DNA of 64,000 bases from DUQW01 sp050953825 (GTDB lineage: Bacteria; Bacillota_I; Bacilli_A; Acholeplasmatales; Acholeplasmataceae): the NCBI GenBank assembly GCA_050953825.1, contig JBMNNF010000013.1, forward strand, positions 186,001 to 250,000. The letters are read 5' to 3'. Shown piece after piece: positions 53,423-62,290 of the stretch. How positions within the stretch are numbered: position 1 is the stretch's first letter; each line of letters begins with the position of its first letter. Both the position numbers and the translations under genes were made by a program. The notes under the pieces are model-generated. The model was not told the DNA's origin. It worked only from the letters and a program-made list of their open reading frames with translations, and did not search any database.

Positions 53423-54649
53423 ATGATATTAAGAAAAGAATATTTAAACAAACTATGGAAATTGAAAGACTTAGAAATAATAAAAGTAATAACTGGTATT
53501 AGAAGATGTGGGAAATCAACATTATTGAAACAGTTTGAAACACAACTTCTTTTAGATGGGGTTGATAAAGATCAAATAGTTAGTATAAATTTTGAGGAAC
53601 TAGAAAATGAAAAGTTTTTAGATTACAATGTTCTTTATGATCATTTAAAATCTAAAATAATTAAAAATAAAACAACTTATTTTTTCTTAGATGAAATTCA
53701 AATGGTTAATTCATTTGAAAAAGTAATTAATAGTTTATTTGTTAAAGAGAATACGGATATCTACATTACCGGATCTAACGCCTACTTACTATCAAGCGAA
53801 TTGGCAACGTTATTATCGGGACGCTATATTGAAATTAATTTATTGCCGTTTTCATTTAAGGAATATATTGAATTAATGACAGCGCCGGATAATGATAAAT
53901 TGTTTTCTGATTATTTAATAAATGGTGGATTACCATATGCATCTTTAATAAGAAAAAATAATATTGGTTCTGATCTAGGGTATATTGAAGGTATTTACAA
54001 CACGGTATTTATTAAAGATATACAAGAAAGAGAAAAAAGAAGAGAAATAAATCCATTAGAAAGAAAAATAACGGACATTCAGTTATTAAAAGATATTTCT
54101 AAATATTTATCTAGTGTTATTGGAAATCCAGTTTCAATGAATAGTATTGCTAACTATTTAACATCAAGTGGGAGGAAAACATCTCATGTTACAGTTGGAC
54201 AATATGTTCAAGCATTAGAAGAGTCGTATTTATTTTATAAATGTGAAAGAATGGATGTTAAAGGTAAGAAATTATTGAAATTAAACTACAAATATTATAT
54301 GGTCGATTTAGGTTTCAGAAGACATATACTAGCACAACAAAAATATGATATTGGTTTTTCATTAGAAAATATTGTTTATTTTGAATTATTGAGAAGAGGC
54401 TATCAAGTTAATATAGGAAAAGTAGATAATCAAGAAGTTGATTTTGTGGCGTTTAAAGATGGAGTTTATGAATATATTCAAGTTTCGGCCACCGTATTAG
54501 ATGAAACTACATTCAATAGAGAAATAACGCCGCTTCAAAACATTAATGATAATTATCCGAAATTTATCTTAACTAGTGATAAGCTAGGATTAGGCAATTA
54601 TGATGGTATTGAGGTTGTTAATATCATTGATTGGTTGTTGTTTAATTAA
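53423..54649 (+). CDS. AAA-family ATPase with C-terminal DUF4143-type domain
   Basis: A 408-aa protein with N-terminal AAA_14 ATPase: Walker A in ITGIRRCGKSTLL (about residues 28-40) and Walker B in YFFLDEIQMV, plus the sensor-like YITGSNAYLLSSELATLLSGRY. The C-terminal part (LKDISKYLSSVIGNPVSMNSIANYL and the nuclease-fold-like VDFVAFKDGVYEYIQVSATV) is DUF4143-like. Such proteins are common and often present in many copies in anaerobes and archaea; their role is unknown. The ATG at 53423 has GGAGG eight bases upstream; TTG 53408 would swallow it. A single gene with its own promoter and terminator. Confidence 0.9.
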   Translation: MILRKEYLNKLWKLKDLEIIKVITGIRRCGKSTLLKQFETQLLLDGVDKDQIVSINFEELENEKFLDYNVLYDHLKSKIIKNKTTYFFLDEIQMVNSFEKVINSLFVKENTDIYITGSNAYLLSSELATLLSGRYIEINLLPFSFKEYIELMTAPDNDKLFSDYLINGGLPYASLIRKNNIGSDLGYIEGIYNTVFIKDIQEREKRREINPLERKITDIQLLKDISKYLSSVIGNPVSMNSIANYLTSSGRKTSHVTVGQYVQALEESYLFYKCERMDVKGKKLLKLNYKYYMVDLGFRRHILAQQKYDIGFSLENIVYFELLRRGYQVNIGKVDNQEVDFVAFKDGVYEYIQVSATVLDETTFNREITPLQNINDNYPKFILTSDKLGLGNYDGIEVVNIIDWLLFN

Positions 54650-54662
54650 AATATAATAATTT

Positions 54663-54685
54663 AAGGAGCGATGCTCCTTTTATTA
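54663..54685 (+). terminator. Terminator of the AAA ATPase gene
   Basis: Stem AAGGAGC (54663-54669) and GCTCCTT (54673-54679), then TTTATTATTT. Its stem and tail are the same as the terminator at 53250. Confidence 0.88.
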
Positions 54686-54823
54686 TTTATTACAACAATC
54701 ATGTGTAATCGCTTTATTAAGATATTTTATTCTTTTTTATATAAAAAAATAAAATTGTCTTTATCCTTTAATTTATTATATCTTTTATGATATAATAATA
54801 TAACATGCAAAGGGTGATACTTT

Positions 54824-55765
54824 ATGAGTTATAAACTTATTAAGAAAAAAATAGAACAGTATAACACAATTATTATTCATCGTCACACTAGACCTGATTT
54901 AGATGCCTTGGGATCGCAATTAGGATTAAAAGAGGCCATTTTAGCAACTTATCCTCATAAAAATGTTTATGTAGTTGGTGATGAAAATAACTTAAGTCGT
55001 GTTGGAGTAATGGATCAAATTGATGATAGTAAATATCATGGAGCGTTAGTTTTTATTGTTGATGTCGCGATTACTAAATTAATCGCTGATGATCGATATC
55101 ATCTTGCTAGTGAAATCATCATTATTGATCACCATACTAATCCAACGGATATTGATGGGGCAATTGCCTATATTGATACTAGCTATGAGGCAGCGGCGGC
55201 CTATATTGCTGATATTTTATTTGATTTAAAGTTTAAAATATCAGAAAGAGGAGCTGACTTATTGTTATCAGGAATTATTACTGATAGTGGTCGATTTCAA
55301 TATTTAAAAGATGGTGAAAGATTATTTAAAATCGCTGCTAAATTAATGGGTTTAGGGGCGAATCCAGTGGGGCTGTATGAATGGTTATACACTGAAGATT
55401 TAGAAGTGAGATTAATGAAATATGATTTTCAATCACGAATTATGATTGAAAATGGAGTCGCATTTTTAAAAAATACTCTTGAAGATGTTTCGAAATATCC
55501 TGATATTGATGTCTTTACAATGTCAAGAGGAATGGTTAATTTAATGGCTGGAATTGATGGAGTTCCTATTTGGGCTAACTTCACTTATGATCCAAGTCAA
55601 GAAATGATTATGGGGGAGTTTCGTTCACGCGGTCTTAAAATTGTTGATGTTGCCAAAAAGTATGGCGGTGGTGGACATGATAATGCGTGCGGCGCCCTAC
55701 TTGAAAGTTGGGAATTAGTTGATGCAGTTATTAAAGATTTTAAAGAATTAATAGAAAGTAAGTGA
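54824..55765 (+). CDS. DHH/DHHA1 phosphoesterase, NrnA-like (first of two)
   Basis: The 313-aa protein belongs to the bifunctional oligoribonuclease/pAp phosphatase family, which degrades nanoRNA and 3'-phosphoadenosine 5'-phosphate; related members hydrolyse cyclic-dinucleotide products such as pApA. Metal-site motifs in order: IIIHRHTRPDLDALGSQ (residues about 16-32), VDVA, IIDHHTNPTDID, and ITDSGRFQY. The C-terminal DHHA1 domain ends in KYGGGGHDNACGALL. Start follows AAAGGGTGA. The stop is separated by five bases from a homologous second copy. Confidence 0.9.
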   Translation: MSYKLIKKKIEQYNTIIIHRHTRPDLDALGSQLGLKEAILATYPHKNVYVVGDENNLSRVGVMDQIDDSKYHGALVFIVDVAITKLIADDRYHLASEIIIIDHHTNPTDIDGAIAYIDTSYEAAAAYIADILFDLKFKISERGADLLLSGIITDSGRFQYLKDGERLFKIAAKLMGLGANPVGLYEWLYTEDLEVRLMKYDFQSRIMIENGVAFLKNTLEDVSKYPDIDVFTMSRGMVNLMAGIDGVPIWANFTYDPSQEMIMGEFRSRGLKIVDVAKKYGGGGHDNACGALLESWELVDAVIKDFKELIESK

Positions 55766-55770
55766 TAAAG

Positions 55771-56721
55771 ATGGGTTTAGGTATTATTTTAAAGAAAATC
55801 AAACAATACGATAAGATTATTATTCATGGTCATATTAGACCGGATGGTGATTGTTACGGATCTCAATTTGGTTTAAAAGACATTATTGTTAGTAGTTTTC
55901 CTCATAAAAAAGTTTATGTTGTTGGTGAAACTAGTGAATATGTTTCTTTTGTCGGCGAAGTTGACACAATTGATGATAGCGAGTACTACGGAGCGTTATC
56001 AATTGTGGTAGATACTGCGACTAAAGATCGAATTAGTGATCAAAGATATTCATTAGGATCTGAAATTATTAAAATTGATCATCATATTCCAGTTGACCAA
56101 TATGGGGATATTATTTGGGTGGATACTGATTTTCCGAGTTGTGCTCAAATGATTGCCTATTTTTATGATAAGTATCAAGATGAGTTAAAACTAAGTGAAG
56201 CGGGAGCGATCGCTTTATATACTGGAATTGTAACTGATACTGGTCGTTTTCGATTTCGTGGTGTTGATGAATTAACTCATAGATTAGCGGGAATGTTAGT
56301 TAGTCACGGCGCCATTCCTGAAGAAATTGATTTACAGCTATCGCAAGATACTTTAGAGGGAGCTAAACTCAAAGGTTATGTCTTATCTAATTTTGAAAGA
56401 AGTAAACATGGATTTATTTATTTTAAAATGACAAGAGATATTATCAAAAAATATAATATTAGTGATGAAGATGCGGCAGCTATGGTATCAATTCTCGGTG
56501 GCATTGAAGGCCATCCAGTATGGGCTTTAATTATTGAATATCCGAAAGAAATAAGAATTAGATTGAGATCTAATGGCCCAGTTATTTCGGATATTGCTAA
56601 TGAGTTTAGTGGTGGTGGACATGCCAAAGCGGCTGGCGGTAGATTAAATAGTTGGCGTGAATTAAAGAAATTAATTAAATTAGTTGATGCTAGAATTATT
56701 GAATGGCGTCAAAATAAATAA
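55771..56721 (+). CDS. DHH/DHHA1 phosphoesterase, NrnA-like (second of two)
   Basis: A 316-aa tandem paralogue of the previous gene with the same layout: IIIHGHIRPDGDCYGSQFGL, VVDTATKDRI, IDHHIPVD, TDTGRFRFRG, and a C-terminal DHHA1 signature FSGGGHAKAAGGRL. This copy has the more canonical HGHIRPDGD and GGGHAKAAGG forms, so it may be the principal oligoribonuclease while the first has shifted specificity; that is inference. The ATG at 55771 is preferred to GTG 55762, which overlaps the previous stop. Confidence 0.9.
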   Translation: MGLGIILKKIKQYDKIIIHGHIRPDGDCYGSQFGLKDIIVSSFPHKKVYVVGETSEYVSFVGEVDTIDDSEYYGALSIVVDTATKDRISDQRYSLGSEIIKIDHHIPVDQYGDIIWVDTDFPSCAQMIAYFYDKYQDELKLSEAGAIALYTGIVTDTGRFRFRGVDELTHRLAGMLVSHGAIPEEIDLQLSQDTLEGAKLKGYVLSNFERSKHGFIYFKMTRDIIKKYNISDEDAAAMVSILGGIEGHPVWALIIEYPKEIRIRLRSNGPVISDIANEFSGGGHAKAAGGRLNSWRELKKLIKLVDARIIEWRQNK

Positions 56722-56739
56722 AAGGTAAGGAGCGATAAT

Positions 56740-57351
56740 ATGCTATTTTTAAGTGCAGTATTAGACAGACAATTACCAGAATTAGTGGGATTAGTTACTT
56801 TCGAAGATTATTTTTTTAAAATTATTCTTCCGTTAATTTTAACGTTTTTATTTTCAGGTTTTATTGGACTCGAAAGGCAAAATATGGGAAAAGCCGCGGG
56901 GATTTCTGCCCATATTTTAGTAGCTATCAGTAGTGCGACTTTAGCGATTATGCAACGACTGATGATGTTGTATGAACTATCATTAACTCCAGCAGCCTTT
57001 CAAGGTCAACGGGTTATTGCCCAAGTTGTTACTGGAATTGGGTTTATTGGTGCTGGCGTAATTATGAAAGATAAGTTTACCGTTAAAGGATTGACTACGG
57101 CAGCGACTATTTGGACAACGGCGATGATTGGATTAGTTTTAGGTTCTGGTTATCTAATTGTGGGAACTGCTTTAGGTCTAATTGTATGTATATTTATTTT
57201 ATTAAGAGATTTAAATCGCGGAATTAACCCATTTAAACCATACCGAGCACCACATCACGCAGTTAAAAGATATCGTTTCTTATCAAAATCTGATCAAGAT
57301 GATGTCATTGCTGAAGAATTTCATCAAGATGAGGATTTCCCACACTTATGA
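56740..57351 (+). CDS. MgtC/SapB-family membrane protein
   Basis: A 203-aa protein with about five helices. The family core is clear: FLFSGFIGLERQNMGKAAGISAHILVAISSATLAIMQ and VVTGIGFIGAGVIMKDKFTVKGLTTAATIWTTAMIGL. MgtC proteins are associated with magnesium limitation and control of ATP synthase or phosphate handling in several bacteria. A short hydrophilic tail (KRYRFLSKSDQDDVIAEEF) replaces the longer ACT-like C-terminus of some members. AAGGAG lies seven bases before the ATG; the stop overlaps the mnmE start (ATGA). Confidence 0.9.
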   Translation: MLFLSAVLDRQLPELVGLVTFEDYFFKIILPLILTFLFSGFIGLERQNMGKAAGISAHILVAISSATLAIMQRLMMLYELSLTPAAFQGQRVIAQVVTGIGFIGAGVIMKDKFTVKGLTTAATIWTTAMIGLVLGSGYLIVGTALGLIVCIFILLRDLNRGINPFKPYRAPHHAVKRYRFLSKSDQDDVIAEEFHQDEDFPHL

Positions 57352-58691
57352 GTGAAAATATTGCTGCCATTGCCACTCCTTTTGGGACTGGTGGCATCAG
57401 TGTCATTCGCATTAGTGGAAATACGGCAATTGAAGAATTTCAAAAAATCTTTCAAGGGCCTAACTTATTAAAAGCGAAAAGTCATACGATTAAATACGGT
57501 CACGTTATTAGTTTAGATGGCCGAATTTTAGATGAAGTGATGGTCTCTATTTTTCGTGCGCCTCGTTCATTTACTGCTGAAGATACGGTAGAAGTATCAA
57601 CTCATGGTGGAGTTTTAGTGACGCAATCAGTATTAAATGAAATTTTAAAACTTAACATTAGATTAGCCAATCCTGGTGAGTTTACTGAAAGGGCGTTTTT
57701 AAATGGAAGAATTGATTTAGTTGAAGCGGAATCAGTCATGGATTTAATTGAAGCTCAAAACGAAAGTGCCTTAAAGATGGCTAATTTAGGGTTATCAAAA
57801 AAGACATCAACATTAGTTGAAAACTTACTTGATGAAGTTTTAGATTTAATTGCCAAAATTGAAGTGAATATTGATTATCCAGAATATGATGATGCCGTCG
57901 TTATGACTAATGAAATTATTAAGCCGATTGTGGTAGATTTAATTCAAAAATTTGACAAATTAATTTATCACTCAAAGCGAAATCAACTAATTAAAGATGG
58001 AATTGATACAGTTATCATTGGACGACCTAATGTTGGAAAATCGAGTTTATTAAATGCCTTAATCGAAGAAGATAAGGCAATTGTAACTGATATTTCTGGT
58101 ACCACAAGAGACTTAGTTGAAGCGAGATTAAACTTAGGTGGAATCACCCTAAATTTAATCGATACTGCCGGTATTCGCGAAACTGATGATGTTGTTGAAT
58201 CAATTGGGATTGACCGCTCAATTCAAGCGTTAGATCGGGCTAAATTAGTTTTATTAGTATTAGATCAAAGTTTAAAACTAACTGAAGAAGATAAAAAATT
58301 AATTGAGTTAACTAAAAATAAAAAACGAATTTTAATTGGCAATAAATCTGATTTGGATAAACAAATTGAAATTGAAGGGTTAGTTTCAATTTCTAGTCTT
58401 CATCAAACGGGATTAGATGAGTTAGAACGTGAAATTATTCAAAAGTTGTCACTAACCGAAATTGAAACTGGTGATTTCAATTATTTATCCAATGAAAGAC
58501 AAATTAATAAAATAAAAGAAGCGAAAGTTTCACTCGAAGAAGTATTAAAAGGCATTGATTTAGCCATGCCAGTTGATTTAATTATGGTTGATTTAACTAA
58601 TAGTTATTACAGTTTAGCTGATATTTTAGGTAAATCATATGAAACAGACATTATTAATCAATTGTTTTCTAAGTTTTGTTTAGGGAAATAA
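57348..58691 (+). CDS. mnmE: tRNA modification GTPase MnmE (TrmE)
   Basis: With MnmG it installs the 5-aminomethyl-type modification on wobble uridine 34 of certain tRNAs. The 447-aa protein has the N-terminal formyl-tetrahydrofolate-binding domain (IAAIATPFGTGGISVIRISG), the helical part (GEFTERAFLNGRIDLVEAESVMDLI), and the GTPase domain. The latter carries G1 GRPNVGKS (225-232), DISGTTRD, DTAGI and NKSD. The C-terminal catalytic cysteine motif is FCLGK, in place of the usual FCIGK. Full length and intact. Confidence 0.97.
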   Translation: MSENIAAIATPFGTGGISVIRISGNTAIEEFQKIFQGPNLLKAKSHTIKYGHVISLDGRILDEVMVSIFRAPRSFTAEDTVEVSTHGGVLVTQSVLNEILKLNIRLANPGEFTERAFLNGRIDLVEAESVMDLIEAQNESALKMANLGLSKKTSTLVENLLDEVLDLIAKIEVNIDYPEYDDAVVMTNEIIKPIVVDLIQKFDKLIYHSKRNQLIKDGIDTVIIGRPNVGKSSLLNALIEEDKAIVTDISGTTRDLVEARLNLGGITLNLIDTAGIRETDDVVESIGIDRSIQALDRAKLVLLVLDQSLKLTEEDKKLIELTKNKKRILIGNKSDLDKQIEIEGLVSISSLHQTGLDELEREIIQKLSLTEIETGDFNYLSNERQINKIKEAKVSLEEVLKGIDLAMPVDLIMVDLTNSYYSLADILGKSYETDIINQLFSKFCLGK

Positions 58692-58721
58692 TGGTATAAT
58701 TTTGGTGAAAGGAAAGTTATT

Positions 58722-60374
58722 ATGAGCTATATAGCACTCTATCGTCAATATCGACCACAAAAATTTAGCGAAGTTGCTGGACAAAAAGTAATTGTACAAA
58801 CACTTAAAAATGCGTTACTGAGAAATCAGATAGGACATGCCTATCTCTTTAGTGGTCCACGTGGTACTGGGAAAACGAGTATCGCTAAAATTTTTGGGAA
58901 AGCCGTTAACTGTTTGAAGATGCCAGCTAACGATGCTTGTGGGGAATGTGATATTTGTAAAGGTCTTCAAAGTGGTTCAATTGGTGATATTATTGAGATA
59001 GACGCGGCTTCAAATAGTAGAGTTGAAGATATGAGAGAATTAATTTCGAATGCGAATTTCTCTCCATCAGTTTGTAAGTATAAAGTCTACATTTTAGATG
59101 AGGTTCATATGTTGTCGCAATCAGCGTTTAACGCTTTACTTAAAACGTTGGAAGAACCACCAAAACATGTTATTTTTATTTTAGCGACAACTGAAGTTCA
59201 TAAAATTCCACCAACAATTTTATCACGTTGTCAACGCTTTGACTTCCGAAATATTGAAGTTAAAGATATTGTTGAAAAGTTAAATGAAATTGTTGAAGAA
59301 GAAAAAATTAATATTGATCCAGATGCGATTGTTGCTATTGCTGAAAATGCTGAAGGCGCACTGCGTGACGCCTTAAGCTTATTAGACCAAGTTATTTCAT
59401 TTACCGATGATCATATTTCAATTGATGATGTTCATAAAGTAGCTGGTTCAGTTTCAAGTGTTGTCTTAGGAAATATGGTTCAAGCTATTTTAGATAAAGA
59501 TACTAACGAAGTTATGACGATTTTAGAAGCGTTAATTGATGAAGGTAAAGAAATTACTAAAATCGTTGCTGATTTAACTATGGCTTTAAGAGATATTTTA
59601 AAAACTAAAGTTACTGACGAAAAAGATTTAAGATATGAAGTGATTGCTGAAAAAATTCAGTTAGAAAAAATTTACTTTTATTTAGATTTACTAAATACCT
59701 TACAACAAGATATTAAGTTTACTAATCAAAAGCGAGTTTATGTTGAATTAACTTTAATTAAAATGATGAGTCATGAAATTTTAGATAAAATTAATAATGA
59801 AGCCGAAATTAAAGAGTTAAGACGACAAGTATTAGAAATTAATGATAAATTATCAAGTGGTAACTTTAAAGTAGAAGAAATAGCACCAAGTAAAAAACCA
59901 TTAGTAACTACAGCGGAAATTGAAGTTATTTTAAACTCTGGTAATAACCAAAAAAGAACCTTCATTCAAAGTGAATGGTTTAATAATTTAACTAGGGTTC
60001 CTGATGGATTAGAGATGACAGCTGAATTATTAGCGAAAGTTGAAGTAGTAGCGGGATCAGATCGAGAATTAGTTTTAGTTGCTGATAATTTAGAATTGGC
60101 TCATGATTTATATCAAGCGAATGTAAAAAAGCAAGCGTTAAGATTGATTAAACAAATTGATAAATCAATTAAAAATTATCATGTTATTTTAGATAGTGAT
60201 TGGGATAAGATTTTAAATGTTTTCCAAGATCAGTGGAAGAGTGGTTGTAAAAAGCCAATCTTGCCAAAGATTGATTTAAAAATATATGAATATGAAAAAC
60301 CTAAAGAAGAAATAAAAACTGTCACTATGGCACAAGATTATTTTGGTGAAGATAAAGTAATAATAAAGGAGTAG
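58722..60374 (+). CDS. dnaX: DNA polymerase III subunit gamma/tau
   Basis: ATPase of the clamp loader, 550 aa. Conserved parts are YRQYRPQKFSEVAGQ, Walker A GPRGTGKT (45-52), the zinc-binding cysteines Cys64, Cys73, Cys76 and Cys79, Walker B ILDEVHML, and SRCQRF. The C-terminal third is lysine- and glutamate-rich and poorly conserved, as usual. A heptamer A-AAA-AAG in the correct register lies at 60125-60131, and a -1 shift there would reach TAA after six codons; whether it is used is unknown. It is followed by ybaB and recR, the standard order in Bacillota. Confidence 0.96.
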   Translation: MSYIALYRQYRPQKFSEVAGQKVIVQTLKNALLRNQIGHAYLFSGPRGTGKTSIAKIFGKAVNCLKMPANDACGECDICKGLQSGSIGDIIEIDAASNSRVEDMRELISNANFSPSVCKYKVYILDEVHMLSQSAFNALLKTLEEPPKHVIFILATTEVHKIPPTILSRCQRFDFRNIEVKDIVEKLNEIVEEEKINIDPDAIVAIAENAEGALRDALSLLDQVISFTDDHISIDDVHKVAGSVSSVVLGNMVQAILDKDTNEVMTILEALIDEGKEITKIVADLTMALRDILKTKVTDEKDLRYEVIAEKIQLEKIYFYLDLLNTLQQDIKFTNQKRVYVELTLIKMMSHEILDKINNEAEIKELRRQVLEINDKLSSGNFKVEEIAPSKKPLVTTAEIEVILNSGNNQKRTFIQSEWFNNLTRVPDGLEMTAELLAKVEVVAGSDRELVLVADNLELAHDLYQANVKKQALRLIKQIDKSIKNYHVILDSDWDKILNVFQDQWKSGCKKPILPKIDLKIYEYEKPKEEIKTVTMAQDYFGEDKVIIKE

Positions 60375-60381
60375 AAATAAT

Positions 60382-60669
60382 ATGAACCGTGATATGATTA
60401 AAAAATTACAAAAATTGCAAAAAGAAATGCAAGAAGATCAAGAAAAAATTGAATTAACTGAATTTATTGGCCGAGCTAGTGGTTGTGAAGTGGTAATGCA
60501 AGGTAATCGAAGATTACTAGATGTTACTTTATCAAAAGAATTACTAGAAGACGCTGAGATTTTAGAAGAAGTAATTATTGTTGCTGTTAATGATGCCTTA
60601 ATGCAAATTGATAAAACGACAGAAGATGTCATGGGCAAATATGCGGCAATGGGTGGTTTTGGGTTTTAA
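60382..60669 (+). CDS. YbaB/EbfC nucleoid-associated protein
   Basis: A 95-aa DNA-binding protein of the YbaB/EbfC family, lying as usual between dnaX and recR. A helical N-terminus (MIKKLQKLQKEMQEDQEKIE) is followed by the beta sheet part (GRASGCEVVMQGNRRLLDVTLS) and ends with a glycine/phenylalanine tail (GGFGF). Its TAA overlaps the recR ATG by one base. Confidence 0.93.
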   Translation: MNRDMIKKLQKLQKEMQEDQEKIELTEFIGRASGCEVVMQGNRRLLDVTLSKELLEDAEILEEVIIVAVNDALMQIDKTTEDVMGKYAAMGGFGF

Positions 60670-61259
60670 TGTATCCAAAGGTTATTAAAGATTTAATTGA
60701 AGATTTTCAAAAATTACCAGGAATTGGTGAGAAAACTGCTGAGAGATTAGCACTTTATCTCATTCATAATTTTTCATTAGATGAGGCTAATAATTTTGCG
60801 CGTCATATCTTAAGTTCCAAAGAAAAATTATCCAATTGTCAAGTATGTGGATTAATTACGGATATTAATCCGTGTCAAATTTGTAGTAATGATTTAAGAA
60901 ATGACAAATTATTAATGTTAGTTGCGGAATCAAGAGATGTTTATCTGTTGGAAAGAACTAATGTTTTTAAAGGTAAATATCATGTTTTAGGGGGATTAAT
61001 CGATTTTTCTAGAGGAATTAATGAACGTGATTTAAATATCAAGAGTTTAATTCCACGATTAAAAGAGGTTAAAGAAGTAGTTATTGCGACTAATTCGACA
61101 GTTGAAGGGGAGTTAACAGCTCAATATTTAAAACACTTAATGCAAGACTATGATATTAAAGTGACTCGATTAGCTTACGGTATCCCAGCAGGAAGTGATT
61201 TAAAATATGCCGATAGTCAAACACTATCGCAAGCGATTATCAATAGGAGAGAATTCTAA
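60669..61259 (+). CDS. recR: Recombination mediator RecR
   Basis: Works with RecF and RecO to load RecA at gaps. The 196-aa protein has the helix-hairpin-helix (FQKLPGIGEKTAERLALY), the four-cysteine zinc finger (Cys57, Cys60, Cys69, Cys72) and the Toprim domain (LMLVAESRDVYLLERTNVFKGKYHVLGG), followed by the conserved VTRLAYGIPAGSDLKYADSQTL. Overlaps its neighbours by one base at both ends. Confidence 0.97.
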   Translation: MYPKVIKDLIEDFQKLPGIGEKTAERLALYLIHNFSLDEANNFARHILSSKEKLSNCQVCGLITDINPCQICSNDLRNDKLLMLVAESRDVYLLERTNVFKGKYHVLGGLIDFSRGINERDLNIKSLIPRLKEVKEVVIATNSTVEGELTAQYLKHLMQDYDIKVTRLAYGIPAGSDLKYADSQTLSQAIINRREF

Positions 61260-61522
61260 TGTTAGTATTAAACTTTTTTACAGATTTATATGATAAAGTT
61301 AATGGTTGGTTTAAAACCACCTTTAAATTTGATGAAATTCTTTGGGGCTTATATGATAAGTTTATTGTCCCAATACCGGAAATAGTAAAAATTTTAGGTA
61401 GTATCTTTTTATTACTTTTATTAGTATTAGGGGCAATCGCATTTATTAAAAAGTTTATTAAAGCGTCGATAGTAATTGGGATAATTATTGCGATAATTGT
61501 GATTTTTGTTATTTTAAAATAA
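61259..61522 (+). CDS. Small membrane protein after recR, function unknown
   Basis: An 87-aa protein with an amphipathic N-terminal part rich in aromatic residues (DLYDKVNGWFKTTFKFDEILWGLYDKF) and two hydrophobic segments (about 41-63 and 69-86). It is translationally coupled to recR. In Bacillus the recR gene is followed by yaaL and bofA, and BofA is a similarly small membrane protein, but I see no convincing sequence match. Called real because of its coding overlap with recR and coherent composition. Confidence 0.7.
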   Translation: MLVLNFFTDLYDKVNGWFKTTFKFDEILWGLYDKFIVPIPEIVKILGSIFLLLLLVLGAIAFIKKFIKASIVIGIIIAIIVIFVILK

Positions 61523-61528
61523 TTTAAC

Positions 61529-61557
61529 TTGCAAAGTTAAAATATATGGGTTATAAT
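61529..61557 (+). promoter_or_regulatory. Promoter of rpoE
   Basis: TTGCAA (61529-61534), 17 bases, then TATAAT (61552-61557). A small dyad, AACTT/AAGTT, surrounds the -35. Confidence 0.8.
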
Positions 61558-61585
61558 AACATAGTTTTTAGAGGTGAATGAATAA

Positions 61586-62206
61586 ATGATTAAAGAATTA
61601 TCGATGATTAAAGTTGTTGAACAATTACTAATTGAAAACGATGCCCCACTAGCATTAACGGATATTTTTAAGGAAGTCGCTGAAATTAAAGGGTTTAGTG
61701 AGACTGATTATGAAACTTTAAATCAGTTATATTTAGATATCGTAACTAGCGCTAGTTTTGTCTATATGGGACAAGGATTATGGGATTTAAAAGAAAGAAA
61801 TTTAGAGTATTGGGATAAAGATGGTACTGATTTTATTGCGGAATCAGAAACTGGTGATCCAAGTATTTTAGAAGGATATAAAGAAGTTAGCTTTTCGCAT
61901 GTAGCTCATGAAAAAGTTGAATCAATTATCGGATTAAATCGCACTGAAGAAGATGATGATTTAGACTATGATGACTATGATGAAGACTTATTAGATGAAT
62001 TAGATGAAGAAGATTTCGCATTTGAAGAATTAGATGAAGAAGAAAAACAAGCTTTAATCGAAGAGAAACAATACATTGGCGACGATTTAGATCTACAATC
62101 CATTGATGATGATGATTTCGACCTTGATTTAGGTGATATTGATGAAGATGATTATGACGAAGAAGAATATCACGAAATCATGGATGAATACGAAGATATG
62201 TATTGA
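61586..62206 (+). CDS. rpoE: RNA polymerase delta subunit
   Basis: Accessory subunit of Bacillota RNA polymerase that speeds recycling and promoter specificity. The 206-aa protein has the HARE-type winged helix domain (residues about 1-85; SMIKVVEQLLIENDAPLALTDIFKEVAEIKG, ending GQGLWDLKER) and a highly acidic Asp/Glu tail from about 123 onward. Somewhat longer than the Bacillus protein. GAGGTGA lies eight bases before the ATG. Its place before pyrG and fba is the usual Bacillota arrangement. Confidence 0.93.
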   Translation: MIKELSMIKVVEQLLIENDAPLALTDIFKEVAEIKGFSETDYETLNQLYLDIVTSASFVYMGQGLWDLKERNLEYWDKDGTDFIAESETGDPSILEGYKEVSFSHVAHEKVESIIGLNRTEEDDDLDYDDYDEDLLDELDEEDFAFEELDEEEKQALIEEKQYIGDDLDLQSIDDDDFDLDLGDIDEDDYDEEEYHEIMDEYEDMY

Positions 62207-62235
62207 TAATTTGATTACATATTGATATAATTATT

Positions 62236-62268
62236 AAGGGCACTGCCTTCCGGTATGCCCTTTTTATT
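62236..62268 (+). terminator. Terminator between rpoE and pyrG
   Basis: Stem AAGGGCA (62236-62242) and TGCCCTT (62256-62262) with an inner TGCC/GGTA pairing and TTCC loop, followed by TTTATTTT. Confidence 0.9.
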
Positions 62269-62290
62269 TTAGTAATTTATGGAGGAAATT

